A stretch of 5,848 nt of DNA from NCBI GenBank assembly GCA_031265725.1, contig JAISCH010000299.1, forward strand, positions 1-5,848, read 5' to 3'. Below, one piece after another: positions 1-5,839 of the stretch. This DNA is from Propionibacteriaceae bacterium (GTDB lineage: Bacteria > Actinomycetota > Actinomycetes > Propionibacteriales > Propionibacteriaceae). A program made the translations under genes and the position numbers. The notes below the pieces were generated by a model. The model was given only the letters and a program-made list of their open reading frames with translations. It searched no databases and was not told where the DNA came from. Numbering within the stretch: the first letter of the stretch is position 1; every line of letters begins with the position of its first letter.

Positions 1-948
1 ATGGTCGTCTCGATTCGCTATCAAGATGTTGAGAATCATCCTGGTGAACATTTGCCGGGCCTGGCCCAGGTCACGAGTCAGCCACAAAGTGAGCCGCAGT
101 AGCGTCTCATAGTCCAACGAGGGCATCCGATAATCCGCATTGAGCAGACCGGCAGCACTGACGATATGGATCTTGCCCGCAGCGCTTCTGTCGAATCTGG
201 CCGCAGCGAAGTGACGTCCGGCGATGAGCCTGGTCGGGGACATCTCGATGGCGCATTCTTGGGCTATCAGCGAACACTCGTACTCAATGGCGCCGACATC
301 GGTCGGATCGCTGGAGGCCGGGAATTTCACTAACCATTCTCCATCGTCCGGCTGCCCTCCCACGGTTTGCGGGGTCCCTGAGTGAGCAACATTCGACTCA
401 CTTGCCAATGTTTCTGACGCTGAGGGTTGCAAACGGACGAATGCCTTCGGGCGGGCACCTCCCGATGAACCGCTAGCTGCGAAGACTGCGTTGATTTCGT
501 CAGCAGTGATCTCGTGCGCTTCCAAAATCTCGCCGGACAACATGGCCAAGTCTGTTATATCCAGGGTTTCGCTTTCCTGGAGGGGGAAAGCCGGTGCGTA
601 CTCCAGCGCGCCTCGTCCGGTGTTTCCCAGCATAGCCAGCCGCTGCAGCAGGGTCAGTGAAGCTGGGTCGATACTGTTGCGACGCAGGAAGAGGTCCAGT
701 ACCAGGGCACCCCAGCCGTCGGGCAGGCTGTCATCAAAGACTCCGAACCCGCCCCGGAAAGGGTCTCGCGTGGCCACTTGGACAGCGTCGCTGAGGGGCA
801 GTTTCAAAGGTGAAACTGAGTGTCCCGTACGCACGAATTCCGGGTCGTATTGGAACGCGCAAAGCCGTTTGGGAGTCATCGCCAACTGGCCGATGACGCG
901 GCTATGCCATATGACGGACACTCGCTCGACCGGACTCAGCTCAATCAC
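1..948 (-). CDS. hipA: HipA-type serine/threonine kinase toxin (partial, C-terminus outside window)
   Basis: Toxin of a HipBA type II system. Known members phosphorylate a cytoplasmic target (glutamyl-tRNA synthetase in E. coli) and induce growth arrest or persistence; the target here is unknown. The frame is open from a GTG at 948 to the left edge: 316 codons, against about 440 in E. coli HipA. Visible parts are the N-terminal HipA subdomain (about 8-115), the Gly/Ser-rich loop GSSGGARPKA (160-169) where E. coli HipA has its autophosphorylated serine, the ATP-binding lysine in WLVKFP (K208), FDR (252-254), and the catalytic loop ending in NRDDH, with D314 as the predicted catalytic Asp. The window stops at H316, so the metal-binding part and C-terminal helices are missing. 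The GTG overlaps the hipB stop by 8 bp, suggesting translational coupling. An in-frame ATG at 990 (50-bp overlap) is an alternative start; neither has a good ribosome binding site. About 20 extra residues lie between the Gly loop and K208. Confidence 0.93.
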   Translation of the reverse strand, partial: MIELSPVERVSVIWHSRVIGQLAMTPKRLCAFQYDPEFVRTGHSVSPLKLPLSDAVQVATRDPFRGGFGVFDDSLPDGWGALVLDLFLRRNSIDPASLTLLQRLAMLGNTGRGALEYAPAFPLQESETLDITDLAMLSGEILEAHEITADEINAVFAASGSSGGARPKAFVRLQPSASETLASESNVAHSGTPQTVGGQPDDGEWLVKFPASSDPTDVGAIEYECSLIAQECAIEMSPTRLIAGRHFAAARFDRSAAGKIHIVSAAGLLNADYRMPSLDYETLLRLTLWLTRDLGQARQMFTRMILNILIANRDDH

Positions 949-1255
949 GGCGACGACCCCGCTTCCGTTGTGGCGACGCGGTGATCTCATCCAAACTGCG
1001 GTAGGCGCGTTGCGCGAATAGCGCTGCGAAGTCTTCCTCAGCATTCAACGCTATGCCCAGCATCACCAGCCCATGCAGAGAGACCTCACCCGTTCGTTCA
1101 AAACGCCGGTAACTTGCCAGCGACATCCCCGCCCGTCCCGCCAACGCCTGCTGGGTGAAGTCCAACTCAAGGCGCCGTGCCCGCACTCGAGATGCGATTT
1201 GCCGTTGAATCTCTAGCGGCGACTTCATAAGAGATAATATTTGATCAGTTGTCAC
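941..1255 (-). CDS. hipB: HipB-like XRE-family antitoxin / autorepressor
   Basis: Small (104 aa) DNA-binding antitoxin expected to bind and neutralise HipA and to repress the hipBA promoter. A helix-turn-helix of the Cro/C1 (HTH_3) type spans about residues 18-75. It includes the TQQALAGRAGMS turn region and a recognition helix around 45-57 (SLASYRRFE). The C-terminal tail after about residue 96 is strongly basic (RKRGRRRD), an unstructured end common in such antitoxins. The GTG at 1255 is chosen because AGGGGC stands 7 nt upstream; an internal ATG at 1228 has no ribosome binding site. hipA follows with overlap, the antitoxin-first order typical of these operons. A stand-alone regulator is unlikely given the HipA next to it. 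Confidence 0.92.
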   Translation of the reverse strand: MTTDQILSLMKSPLEIQRQIASRVRARRLELDFTQQALAGRAGMSLASYRRFERTGEVSLHGLVMLGIALNAEEDFAALFAQRAYRSLDEITASPQRKRGRRRD

Positions 1256-1262
1256 TGTTTTA

Positions 1263-1268
1263 GCCCCT
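1263..1268 (-). promoter_or_regulatory. Ribosome binding site of hipB
   Basis: AGGGGC on the minus strand, 7 nt before the GTG at 1255. It decides this GTG over the ATG at 1228, which has only AT-rich sequence upstream. Confidence 0.65.
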
Positions 1269-1281
1269 ATATCGGCTATAT
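1267..1281. repeat. Short direct repeat CTATAT x2 in the hipBA leader
   Basis: CTATAT occurs at 1267-1272 and again at 1276-1281, 9 bp apart start to start, between the promoter palindrome and the hipB ribosome binding site. It may be part of a second regulator or RNA polymerase contact, but it is short and could be chance in an AT-rich stretch. Confidence 0.25.
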
Positions 1282-1289
1282 TTTGACAC

Positions 1290-1306
1290 TTATTCTATCA
1301 GAATAA
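1290..1306 (-). promoter_or_regulatory. hipBA promoter (extended -10) with overlapping 17-bp palindromic operator candidate
   Basis: A perfect inverted repeat, TTATTCT-ATC-AGAATAA (7-bp arms, 3-nt centre), lies 35-51 bp upstream of the hipB start. Read on the minus strand it contains TGATAGAAT at 1300-1292, which matches an extended -10 element (TG, one base, hexamer TAGAAT). No convincing -35 box is seen at the right spacing. HipB-type antitoxins repress their own operons by binding palindromes over the promoter, so this is the obvious operator candidate. The sequence differs from the E. coli hip operator (TATCC and GGATA half-sites). The palindrome is seen directly; its role is inferred. 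Confidence 0.5.
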
Positions 1307-1320
1307 CCAAGACTGGCCCG

Positions 1321-1350
1321 GAACTTATTACCTCTGAGGTCGGTAAGTTC
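1321..1350. repeat. 30-bp imperfect inverted repeat between msrAB and hipBA
   Basis: The outer arms GAACTTA (1321-1327) and TAAGTTC (1344-1350) are perfectly complementary. Inside them is a second perfect palindrome, ACCTC-T-GAGGT (1330-1340); alternatively TTACC (1328-1332) can pair with GGTAA (1342-1346). The repeat begins 2 bp after the msrAB stop codon and ends 14 bp before the hipBA palindrome. It could act as an RNA hairpin ending msrAB transcription, but it is not GC-rich and no T-run follows on the minus strand. It could instead be another operator for the hipBA promoter. The structure is seen directly; function is open. Confidence 0.45.
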
Positions 1351-1352
1351 GT

Positions 1353-2321
1353 TTACGGCTCGGCGGGATTATCAGGCTTATCGGTCGCGTTGGGATTATC
1401 GGTTAGGTCGGGTGTATCGGATGGGTCAGTTGGGTCGGTCGGGATGAAACGGAGGGCTGCGGAGTTTATGCAGTAGCGCAGGCCTCCGGCTTCGGGCGGG
1501 CCGTCGGGGAAGACGTGGCCCAGGTGTGAATCGCCCTGGCTGGAACGGACTTCGGTGCGGTTCAAACCGAAGGCGTGGTCTTCGCGTTCTTGTAGAGCGT
1601 CCGGTGAGATCGGTTTGCTGAAGGCTGGCCAGCCGCAGCCCGAGTCGTACTTGTCTTCTGAAGAGAACAACGGCTGCCCGGTCGCCACATCCACGTAGAC
1701 TCCGTGCTCAAAATGTTGATCGTATTCCCCGGTGAAGGGCTGCTCGGTCGCGCCCTGTCTCACCACGGCGTATTGCAGCGGCGTCAGCTCTGGTTGGTCT
1801 GGGTTTTCCAGGACGGGGACGGGCGTGGGCTCAGCATTGGCGGCAGCGTCAAAAGCTGCGAGTGGGATGTGGCAGGCCCGGCCGGGATGCTTGTCCAGAT
1901 AGTCCTGATGGTAGTCCTCGGCGGGGGTGAAGTCGCGCAACGGCCCGGATTCCACCACCACTGGAGCCTTGTTGCGCCGCTGCAAAGCAGAAAGCGAAAG
2001 CTCGACGAGGGTCGCGTCGGCCGGGTCCGTCCAATAAATCCCGGTGCGGTACTGGATTCCAGAATCCTCGCCCTGCCGATTCAGAGAAGTCGGATCGATG
2101 ACCCGGTAGAACATGTCCAACAGGAAACCCAGCGACAGCACTGCCGGGTCGTAGCTGACCCGCACCGTCTCCACATGTCCGGAATCCGCGCAGACCCGCT
2201 CGTAGCTGGCCGCACCGGAACCATTGGCGTATCCGGCCTGTGTCTCAGCAACTCCCGCGATCAGCGAGAGATATTTCTGCACCCCCCAGAAGCAGCCCCC
2301 AGCCAAGTAGATCTCCTTCAT
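1353..2321 (-). CDS. msrAB: Bifunctional peptide methionine sulfoxide reductase MsrA-MsrB
   Basis: Repairs oxidised methionine in proteins: the MsrA half reduces the S-sulfoxide and the MsrB half the R-sulfoxide, recycled by thioredoxin or the like. MsrA covers about residues 1-160, with catalytic Cys10 in GGCFWG and Cys150 in the [12 protein letters not shown] region, matching a recycling cysteine of E. coli MsrA. MsrB covers about 178-294, with SGCGWPAF (Cys229, resolving), [10 protein letters not shown] (266-275) and catalytic Cys284 in RYCIN. The CxxC zinc pairs of some MsrB proteins are absent. A 28-residue Asp/Pro/Thr-rich tail follows (295-322). No signal peptide is seen, so it is probably cytoplasmic. 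The start at 2321 puts [13 protein letters not shown] at the N-terminus as in the family; the frame stays open upstream to 2492 but would then overlap the divergent gene and add unrelated sequence. Product: 322 aa. Confidence 0.95.
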   Translation of the reverse strand: MKEIYLAGGCFWGVQKYLSLIAGVAETQAGYANGSGAASYERVCADSGHVETVRVSYDPAVLSLGFLLDMFYRVIDPTSLNRQGEDSGIQYRTGIYWTDPADATLVELSLSALQRRNKAPVVVESGPLRDFTPAEDYHQDYLDKHPGRACHIPLAAFDAAANAEPTPVPVLENPDQPELTPLQYAVVRQGATEQPFTGEYDQHFEHGVYVDVATGQPLFSSEDKYDSGCGWPAFSKPISPDALQEREDHAFGLNRTEVRSSQGDSHLGHVFPDGPPEAGGLRYCINSAALRFIPTDPTDPSDTPDLTDNPNATDKPDNPAEP

Positions 2322-2328
2322 GCCAGCG

Positions 2329-2334
2329 AGTCTA
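2329..2334 (-). promoter_or_regulatory. Candidate -10 box of msrAB, suggesting a leaderless transcript
   Basis: TAGACT on the minus strand fits the actinobacterial TANNNT -10 pattern and ends exactly 7 nt before the ATG at 2321, which would place transcription start on or next to the A of ATG. No Shine-Dalgarno sequence precedes this ATG. There is no clear -35 box. Inference from spacing only. Confidence 0.35.
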
Positions 2335-2433
2335 CAGCTTGCCCGGACGGGGAAATGCAGGGGCGGCCCGGGCGAAATTCCGCTGCCGAAAAGTGTCAGA
2401 CCCGAGTGGCAGGATGAGCTCCATCTACTGAAT

Positions 2434-2440
2434 AAGGAGG
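2434..2440 (+). promoter_or_regulatory. Strong ribosome binding site of the 274-aa protein gene
   Basis: AAGGAGG, a near-complete anti-16S match, lies 8 nt before the ATG at 2449. It fixes the start there, excluding the longer open frame back to 2320 and the GTG codons at 2440 and 2443, which are too close to the site. Confidence 0.8.
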
Positions 2441-2448
2441 TGGTGCCT

Positions 2449-3273
2449 ATGCGACCTGGTTTCGAGTTGGCCACAGTGTTGATCACTGTCAAGACTTACC
2501 CCAATCCTTCTGATCGTTATGGCGAGACTGTTTGTGTGGCAGGTGCCCGCTTGGATGGTGGCATTCCAACCTGGATCAGGCTTTACCCGATGAAGCATCG
2601 TTTGGCCGAGTACACGCAGAAGTTCAAGAAGTACGACTTGATTGAGATTCCTGTCTCGAGTCATGGCGCAAAGGATCCCCGTCCCGAGTCGATGCGTCCG
2701 GATCAGACCGGACTGCGTCTACTTGGCCATGTGGAGTCTAGAGATGGGTGGCGAGAACGGCGGGAGTTGTTGGCTGGGTTGATCGGGGCGACCACTACTT
2801 GTGATCTCATCGCGGCGAACAAGGCTGTCACCATGGCCGATCCAGCGCCGTCTTTGGGCTTGGTGCGAGCGACAGAAGCAACTGTACGAGTAAGGCTTGG
2901 CAAGACGTGGGATGCCAGACAGCGGCATAAGGCGGAAGCCGCCGCCTCCCCGACTCTTTTTGATGACCAGGGACAGGAGGTTTTAGAGCCAATGCCATTC
3001 TCTGTCGTTCTGTCTTACCGTTGCGATGCGGAGAGGTGTCCCGGCCATGAGGCGACTGTCCTTGACTGGGAAGTGGGGCAGGCGGGACGTAAATGGCGGG
3101 TTGAATTGGGCGATGCTGGCGCGCGGACTGCCTTGCGGGATAAATGGACCTCGATGTTTGCTTCCGGCAAGGATTCGCACTTATTCGTGGGCAATATGCA
3201 TCAGCGTCGCCAGACGTTCTCGGTGTTGGGGGTGTGGTATCCGCGGATTCCTGTGCAGGATTCCCTGCTGTGA
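2449..3273 (+). CDS. Conserved-looking protein of unknown function, convergent partner of DUF488 gene
   Basis: 274 aa; I cannot assign it to a characterised family. The N-terminal half (about 6-85) is dense in features that look like a domain core: VLITVKTYP (10-18), ETVCVAG (26-32), TWIRLYP (41-47), [10 protein letters not shown] (59-68) and the polar cluster KDPRPES (75-81). The C-terminal part (about 183-266) has a C-x4-C-x2-H arrangement (C192, C197, H200) that could bind metal, then DWE (206-208), KDSHLFVGN (241-249) and [10 protein letters not shown] (256-265). The middle (100-180) is probably helical and less constrained. No signal peptide or membrane segment is seen, so it is likely cytoplasmic. 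The very strong ribosome binding site supports real, efficient translation. It is the only plus-strand gene in the window. It starts 127 bp from the divergent msrAB start and ends 3 bp from the convergent DUF488 gene. A shared role with DUF488 is inferred from position only. Confidence 0.85.
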   Translation: MRPGFELATVLITVKTYPNPSDRYGETVCVAGARLDGGIPTWIRLYPMKHRLAEYTQKFKKYDLIEIPVSSHGAKDPRPESMRPDQTGLRLLGHVESRDGWRERRELLAGLIGATTTCDLIAANKAVTMADPAPSLGLVRATEATVRVRLGKTWDARQRHKAEAAASPTLFDDQGQEVLEPMPFSVVLSYRCDAERCPGHEATVLDWEVGQAGRKWRVELGDAGARTALRDKWTSMFASGKDSHLFVGNMHQRRQTFSVLGVWYPRIPVQDSLL

Positions 3274-3276
3274 CGA

Positions 3277-3723
3277 TCAGGCGAGAGTCACTTGGAGATC
3301 GGGCTGGATGGCGCGAAGTTCTTCGATGACTTGGTGGCGGTGGCAGGTCTCATGATCGTGCTCGAAACACAGCACGCCCAGGGTGCCTTCACAAACTAGT
3401 TCACTCATCCGGTGTAGTGCGTTTTGGGCGGGTGGCGTCTTCAAGATGGCTCTGAAACGGCGGCGCGATTGGGCGTCGCCTTGGCGATAGGCTTCTCGGT
3501 TCTCGCGTGGGTTGCCCAACTCGCGCAGATGGAGATAGTGGATGCCTTCTGCGGCCAACGCCTCTCCCAAGGCTGTCTTGGATAGTCCGCGTTTGCGGGA
3601 TATCGGAGTCTGACGCACATCCACGAGGATGCTGACCCCGGCGTCGACCAGCCGGGCCACCAAATCGGTTTGACTGAGACCCTCGTATCCTACGCTGACG
3701 ACTTCGGGCGAGTATTCGGACAC
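3277..3723 (-). CDS. DUF488 family protein
   Basis: Small DUF488-domain protein (148 aa from the GTG at 3723); the biochemical function of the family is not established to my knowledge. Counting from this start, the family signatures are SVGYEG (10-15), LVDVR followed by P-x-SR (33-43), the GLSKTAL and LHLRELGNP segments, and near the end LCFE (118-121) with CHR (127-129). The cysteine, histidine and arginine of this last motif are probably functional. The frame is open to a GTG at 3804, which would add 27 residues unlike the family and has no ribosome binding site. The GTG at 3723 has GGGAGG upstream, though with a long 12-nt spacing, so the start remains uncertain. The stop codon lies 3 bp from that of the convergent 274-aa gene. 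The gene upstream on the same strand (acetyltransferase, from 3891) is 168 bp away, so operon membership is possible but unproven. Confidence 0.85.
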   Translation of the reverse strand: MSEYSPEVVSVGYEGLSQTDLVARLVDAGVSILVDVRQTPISRKRGLSKTALGEALAAEGIHYLHLRELGNPRENREAYRQGDAQSRRRFRAILKTPPAQNALHRMSELVCEGTLGVLCFEHDHETCHRHQVIEELRAIQPDLQVTLA

Positions 3724-3871
3724 CTCACTAGGGTACCTCCCGGACAGCAAATAGTTGCGACTCGCACCTACTCGTTTCTCGGCAGGCAGGGGCAGACTCT
3801 CCACAGATTGCTCATGGGTGAGGGTGTGAGCGAGCGAGGAGTTGCGCTGGGTCGGCTGTGTTAGAGGGTGT

Positions 3872-3882
3872 GCCGATTCGGC
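3872..3882. repeat. 11-bp palindrome after the acetyltransferase gene
   Basis: GCCGA-T-TCGGC, a perfect 5-bp-arm palindrome, lies 8 bp beyond the acetyltransferase stop codon. It could form a minimal 4-bp hairpin. There is no T-run, so it is not a convincing terminator. The rest of the 3724-3890 stretch shows no gene, only the possible N-terminal extension of the DUF488 gene. Confidence 0.25.
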
Positions 3883-3890
3883 GCGACCGG

Positions 3891-4493
3891 TTAGTCCGCT
3901 GAAATCCGGGTGGTTAGGTCAGCGTCGGTTATTGGACGTAGCACGCGGCATGGTGTTCCGACGGCGATCACCATTTCTGGGATGTTGTGGCTGACTACGC
4001 TGCCTGCGCCGATGACCGATCCGTAGCCGATGCGGACTCCGGGAAGGACGACGACGTTGCTGCCGATCCATACCTTGTCCTCGATCACTATCGGCTCAGA
4101 GAAACGGGCGAAATCCACTCGCCGGGCCGGATGCACTGGATGCCCGGTCGTCGCCAGCGTCACATTCGGGGCGATCATCACCCCGTCGCCAATACGAATC
4201 TCAACGTCATCGACAAAGGTGAGATTCGCATTTCCATAGAAATCGTTACCGATATACACATTGCTGCCGAAGGCGGCATTGAAAGGAGAATTAAGCACGG
4301 TGCGTTCGCCCACGGAACCAAAAATAGCGACGAGCAATTCCCGGCGTTTGATGCTGTCGCTGGGGAGCGTCTGGTTGTACTGGAAGATCAAGTCGGCCTG
4401 TCGCTGCGGTGTCTGAAAAGCCGCTTCCGACTCCGAATAGATCAGACCGCGATGAATCCGATCCAGGACTTCCTGTTGGTCGATAGTTGGCAC
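3891..4493 (-). CDS. Maltose/galactoside O-acetyltransferase-like enzyme (hexapeptide repeat family)
   Basis: Predicted cytoplasmic transferase moving acetyl from acetyl-CoA to a hydroxyl of a sugar or sugar-like acceptor; the actual acceptor cannot be read from sequence. It has 200 aa, close to LacA (203 aa) and Maa. An N-terminal maltose-acetyltransferase helical domain (about 8-58) is followed by left-handed beta-helix hexapeptide turns (about 72-180), such as IGDGVMIAPNV and VWIGSNVVVLPGV. The catalytic histidine is H118 in TGHPVHP, equivalent to LacA His115. The GTG at 4493 is fixed by AAGGAG 6 nt upstream; the frame stays open to an upstream ATG-type start at 4661, but those 56 residues do not belong to the family. 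The ADH gene precedes it on the same strand after a 232-bp gap, so it likely has its own promoter. Close relatives include NodL and other xenobiotic or sugar acetyltransferases. Confidence 0.92.
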   Translation of the reverse strand: MPTIDQQEVLDRIHRGLIYSESEAAFQTPQRQADLIFQYNQTLPSDSIKRRELLVAIFGSVGERTVLNSPFNAAFGSNVYIGNDFYGNANLTFVDDVEIRIGDGVMIAPNVTLATTGHPVHPARRVDFARFSEPIVIEDKVWIGSNVVVLPGVRIGYGSVIGAGSVVSHNIPEMVIAVGTPCRVLRPITDADLTTRISAD

Positions 4494-4725
4494 GGCGCGC
4501 TCCTTCAGTAACCGGGTCGGCTGATAGCTGAGTGATTCCAAAGGATACGTGCTGGGTGCCGTCCGCTCACGCGCGCCAACGCAGACCGGACCCAACATGG
4601 ATTTGCTGAGGCCGACAAGACGTTGACGAGGGCGAAACCCGAGAAGTGCCTCAAGAATCAATCAGCTAGCTTATTCACTGACCAACCAGAGGCCACGATT
4701 GTCCGTGTAGTGGTAGCGAGATGGC
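4494..4725. other. Intergenic gap between ADH and acetyltransferase genes
   Basis: 232 bp with no supported gene. On the minus strand it stays open in the acetyltransferase frame for 56 codons back to 4661, but that stretch shows no domain and no ribosome binding site at its start. Only weak promoter-like sequence is seen: for example TTGGTC then ATTGAT 17 bp later, near 4685-4655. A 4-bp CACG/CGTG stem at 4694-4707 is too weak to call a terminator. The gap probably carries the acetyltransferase promoter. Confidence 0.4.
4500..4505 (-). promoter_or_regulatory. Ribosome binding site of the acetyltransferase
   Basis: AAGGAG on the minus strand, 6 nt before the GTG at 4493. It decides this start over the longer open frame to 4661. 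Confidence 0.8.
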
Positions 4726-5829
4726 TCAGCCCAGGGTGAAGTCGATGATCGCCCGCCCGGTGATTTCGCCAGCACTCAAGTCCGCATACGCCTGATTGGC
4801 TTCAGTGAAGCGATAACGCCTGGTCACTGCAGCGTCAAGGTCGATGGCACCTTTAGCCGCCAATTCGATGACCACCGGCATATCAATGCGTGGCCTGGCT
4901 CCAAAGGAGCCGAGCAGTTGGACTTTGCGGCGCACCAGATGGGTGATCGGAATCCCTGCCGTGGCATCGCCAGCGGCCAAGCCGACCGGCACCACTCGTC
5001 CTCCTTCGCGGACCATCTGCACAGCTTGGACGATGGTGTTCCCGCGTCCAACCGCCTCGAAAGCCGCGTCCACCCCACCGGGGACCATTTCTTTCACCGC
5101 TGCCACCGGATCGAGCTGGGACGAATTGATCGTGTCGGTCGCACCATTGGCCAAGGCCGCCGCCAACTTGTCATCGGCCAGATCGACTGCGATTATCCGG
5201 CTGGCCCCGACCGCCTTGGCGATCTGGAGAATCGCCAGCCCGACTCCACCAGTGCCGATCACCGCCACTGTCTCCCCGATGCTCAATGCGGCGGTGGTGT
5301 GTACCGCGCCAAAAGCGGTGAAGAAGGCACAGCCCAACACGGCCGCGTCGGGCAGGGGCAGATTGTCCGGGAGTCGGAAAACATCAGTCGCGGGCACAAT
5401 GGATCGCTGCCCCAACGCGCCCATCGAGTACATCGCCACCGGCTCGCCAGCCAGCGTGAAAAGCCGGGTGGTGTCGTCGTAGAGATGCCCTTTGAGCCGG
5501 TTCAAACCGAAGAATTTCTCGCATAGCTCCTCCTGCCCACGCCAGCAGGACGGGCAAGCGCCGCAGGGCATGATGAAGGTGGTGGCAACCCGGTCGCCCA
5601 CTCCGACATGGCTGACGCCCTCCCCGAGCGCTAGCACTCGTCCGGACATCTCATGGCCGAGCACTCCGGGCGCAGGGAAGGGGATCGCTCCACCCATCAC
5701 ATGAAGATCGGAGTGACACACACCGCAGGCCGCCACCTCGACCAGTACCTCGCCAGCTTTCGGCTCCGGTTCCCGCAACTCCATCAATGACAAAGGTTGG
5801 CCGGGGCCGTCCCACACGTGAGCTTTCAT
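4726..5829 (-). CDS. Zinc-dependent alcohol dehydrogenase (medium-chain dehydrogenase/reductase family)
   Basis: Predicted cytoplasmic oxidoreductase interconverting an alcohol and an aldehyde or ketone; the substrate is not determinable here. Complete at 367 aa. The N-terminal GroES-like catalytic domain (about 1-155) carries catalytic zinc ligands C38 (in CGVCHSDLH), H59 with E60 (LGHE) and C167. The structural zinc lobe has all four cysteines, C89, C92, C95 and C103. The Rossmann domain (about 156-300) has the dinucleotide loop GTGGVG (192-197). Asp216 ends the second beta strand (IIAVD), which favours NAD over NADP. The ATG at 5829 has AGGAAG 4 nt upstream and begins with the usual MKAHVWDGPG strand. 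The gene lies at the right edge, so its promoter and upstream partner are outside. All key residues are intact, with no sign of decay. Other zinc MDR enzymes acting on sugar alcohols or formaldehyde are possible but fit less well. Confidence 0.94.
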   Translation of the reverse strand: MKAHVWDGPGQPLSLMELREPEPKAGEVLVEVAACGVCHSDLHVMGGAIPFPAPGVLGHEMSGRVLALGEGVSHVGVGDRVATTFIMPCGACPSCWRGQEELCEKFFGLNRLKGHLYDDTTRLFTLAGEPVAMYSMGALGQRSIVPATDVFRLPDNLPLPDAAVLGCAFFTAFGAVHTTAALSIGETVAVIGTGGVGLAILQIAKAVGASRIIAVDLADDKLAAALANGATDTINSSQLDPVAAVKEMVPGGVDAAFEAVGRGNTIVQAVQMVREGGRVVPVGLAAGDATAGIPITHLVRRKVQLLGSFGARPRIDMPVVIELAAKGAIDLDAAVTRRYRFTEANQAYADLSAGEITGRAIIDFTLG

Positions 5830-5833
5830 AGCG

Positions 5834-5839
5834 CTTCCT
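5834..5839 (-). promoter_or_regulatory. Ribosome binding site of the alcohol dehydrogenase
   Basis: AGGAAG on the minus strand, 4 nt before the ATG at 5829; the spacing is slightly short but acceptable. Confidence 0.55.

Noticed and set aside
491..1021. 176-aa open frame on the plus strand
   Set aside because: Lies antisense to hipA, whose domain motifs are unmistakable; it is low-complexity Arg/Ser-rich sequence typical of shadow frames.
1704..2417. 237-aa open frame on the plus strand
   Set aside because: Antisense to msrAB with no recognisable domain; a product of high-GC codon bias.
2320..2448. 43-codon N-terminal extension of the 274-aa protein
   Set aside because: AAGGAGG 8 nt before the ATG at 2449 decides the shorter form; the extension covers the msrAB promoter region.
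2322..2492. 57-codon N-terminal extension of MsrAB
   Set aside because: Would overlap the start and ribosome binding site of the divergent gene and adds non-family sequence before [13 protein letters not shown].
3987..4511. 174-aa open frame on the plus strand
   Set aside because: Antisense shadow of the acetyltransferase gene.
4494..4661. N-terminal extension of the acetyltransferase
   Set aside because: AAGGAG before the GTG at 4493 and the 200-aa family length favour the shorter protein; the extension has no family similarity.
4664..4671. AGCTAGCT-type palindrome
   Set aside because: Short self-complementary sequence with no partner or position suggesting a function.
4694..4707. CACG/CGTG stem after the alcohol dehydrogenase as terminator
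   Set aside because: Only 4 bp of stem with a 6-nt loop and no T-run.
4844..5526. Two overlapping plus-strand open frames of about 200 aa
   Set aside because: Both are antisense to the intact alcohol dehydrogenase, without domains or ribosome binding sites.
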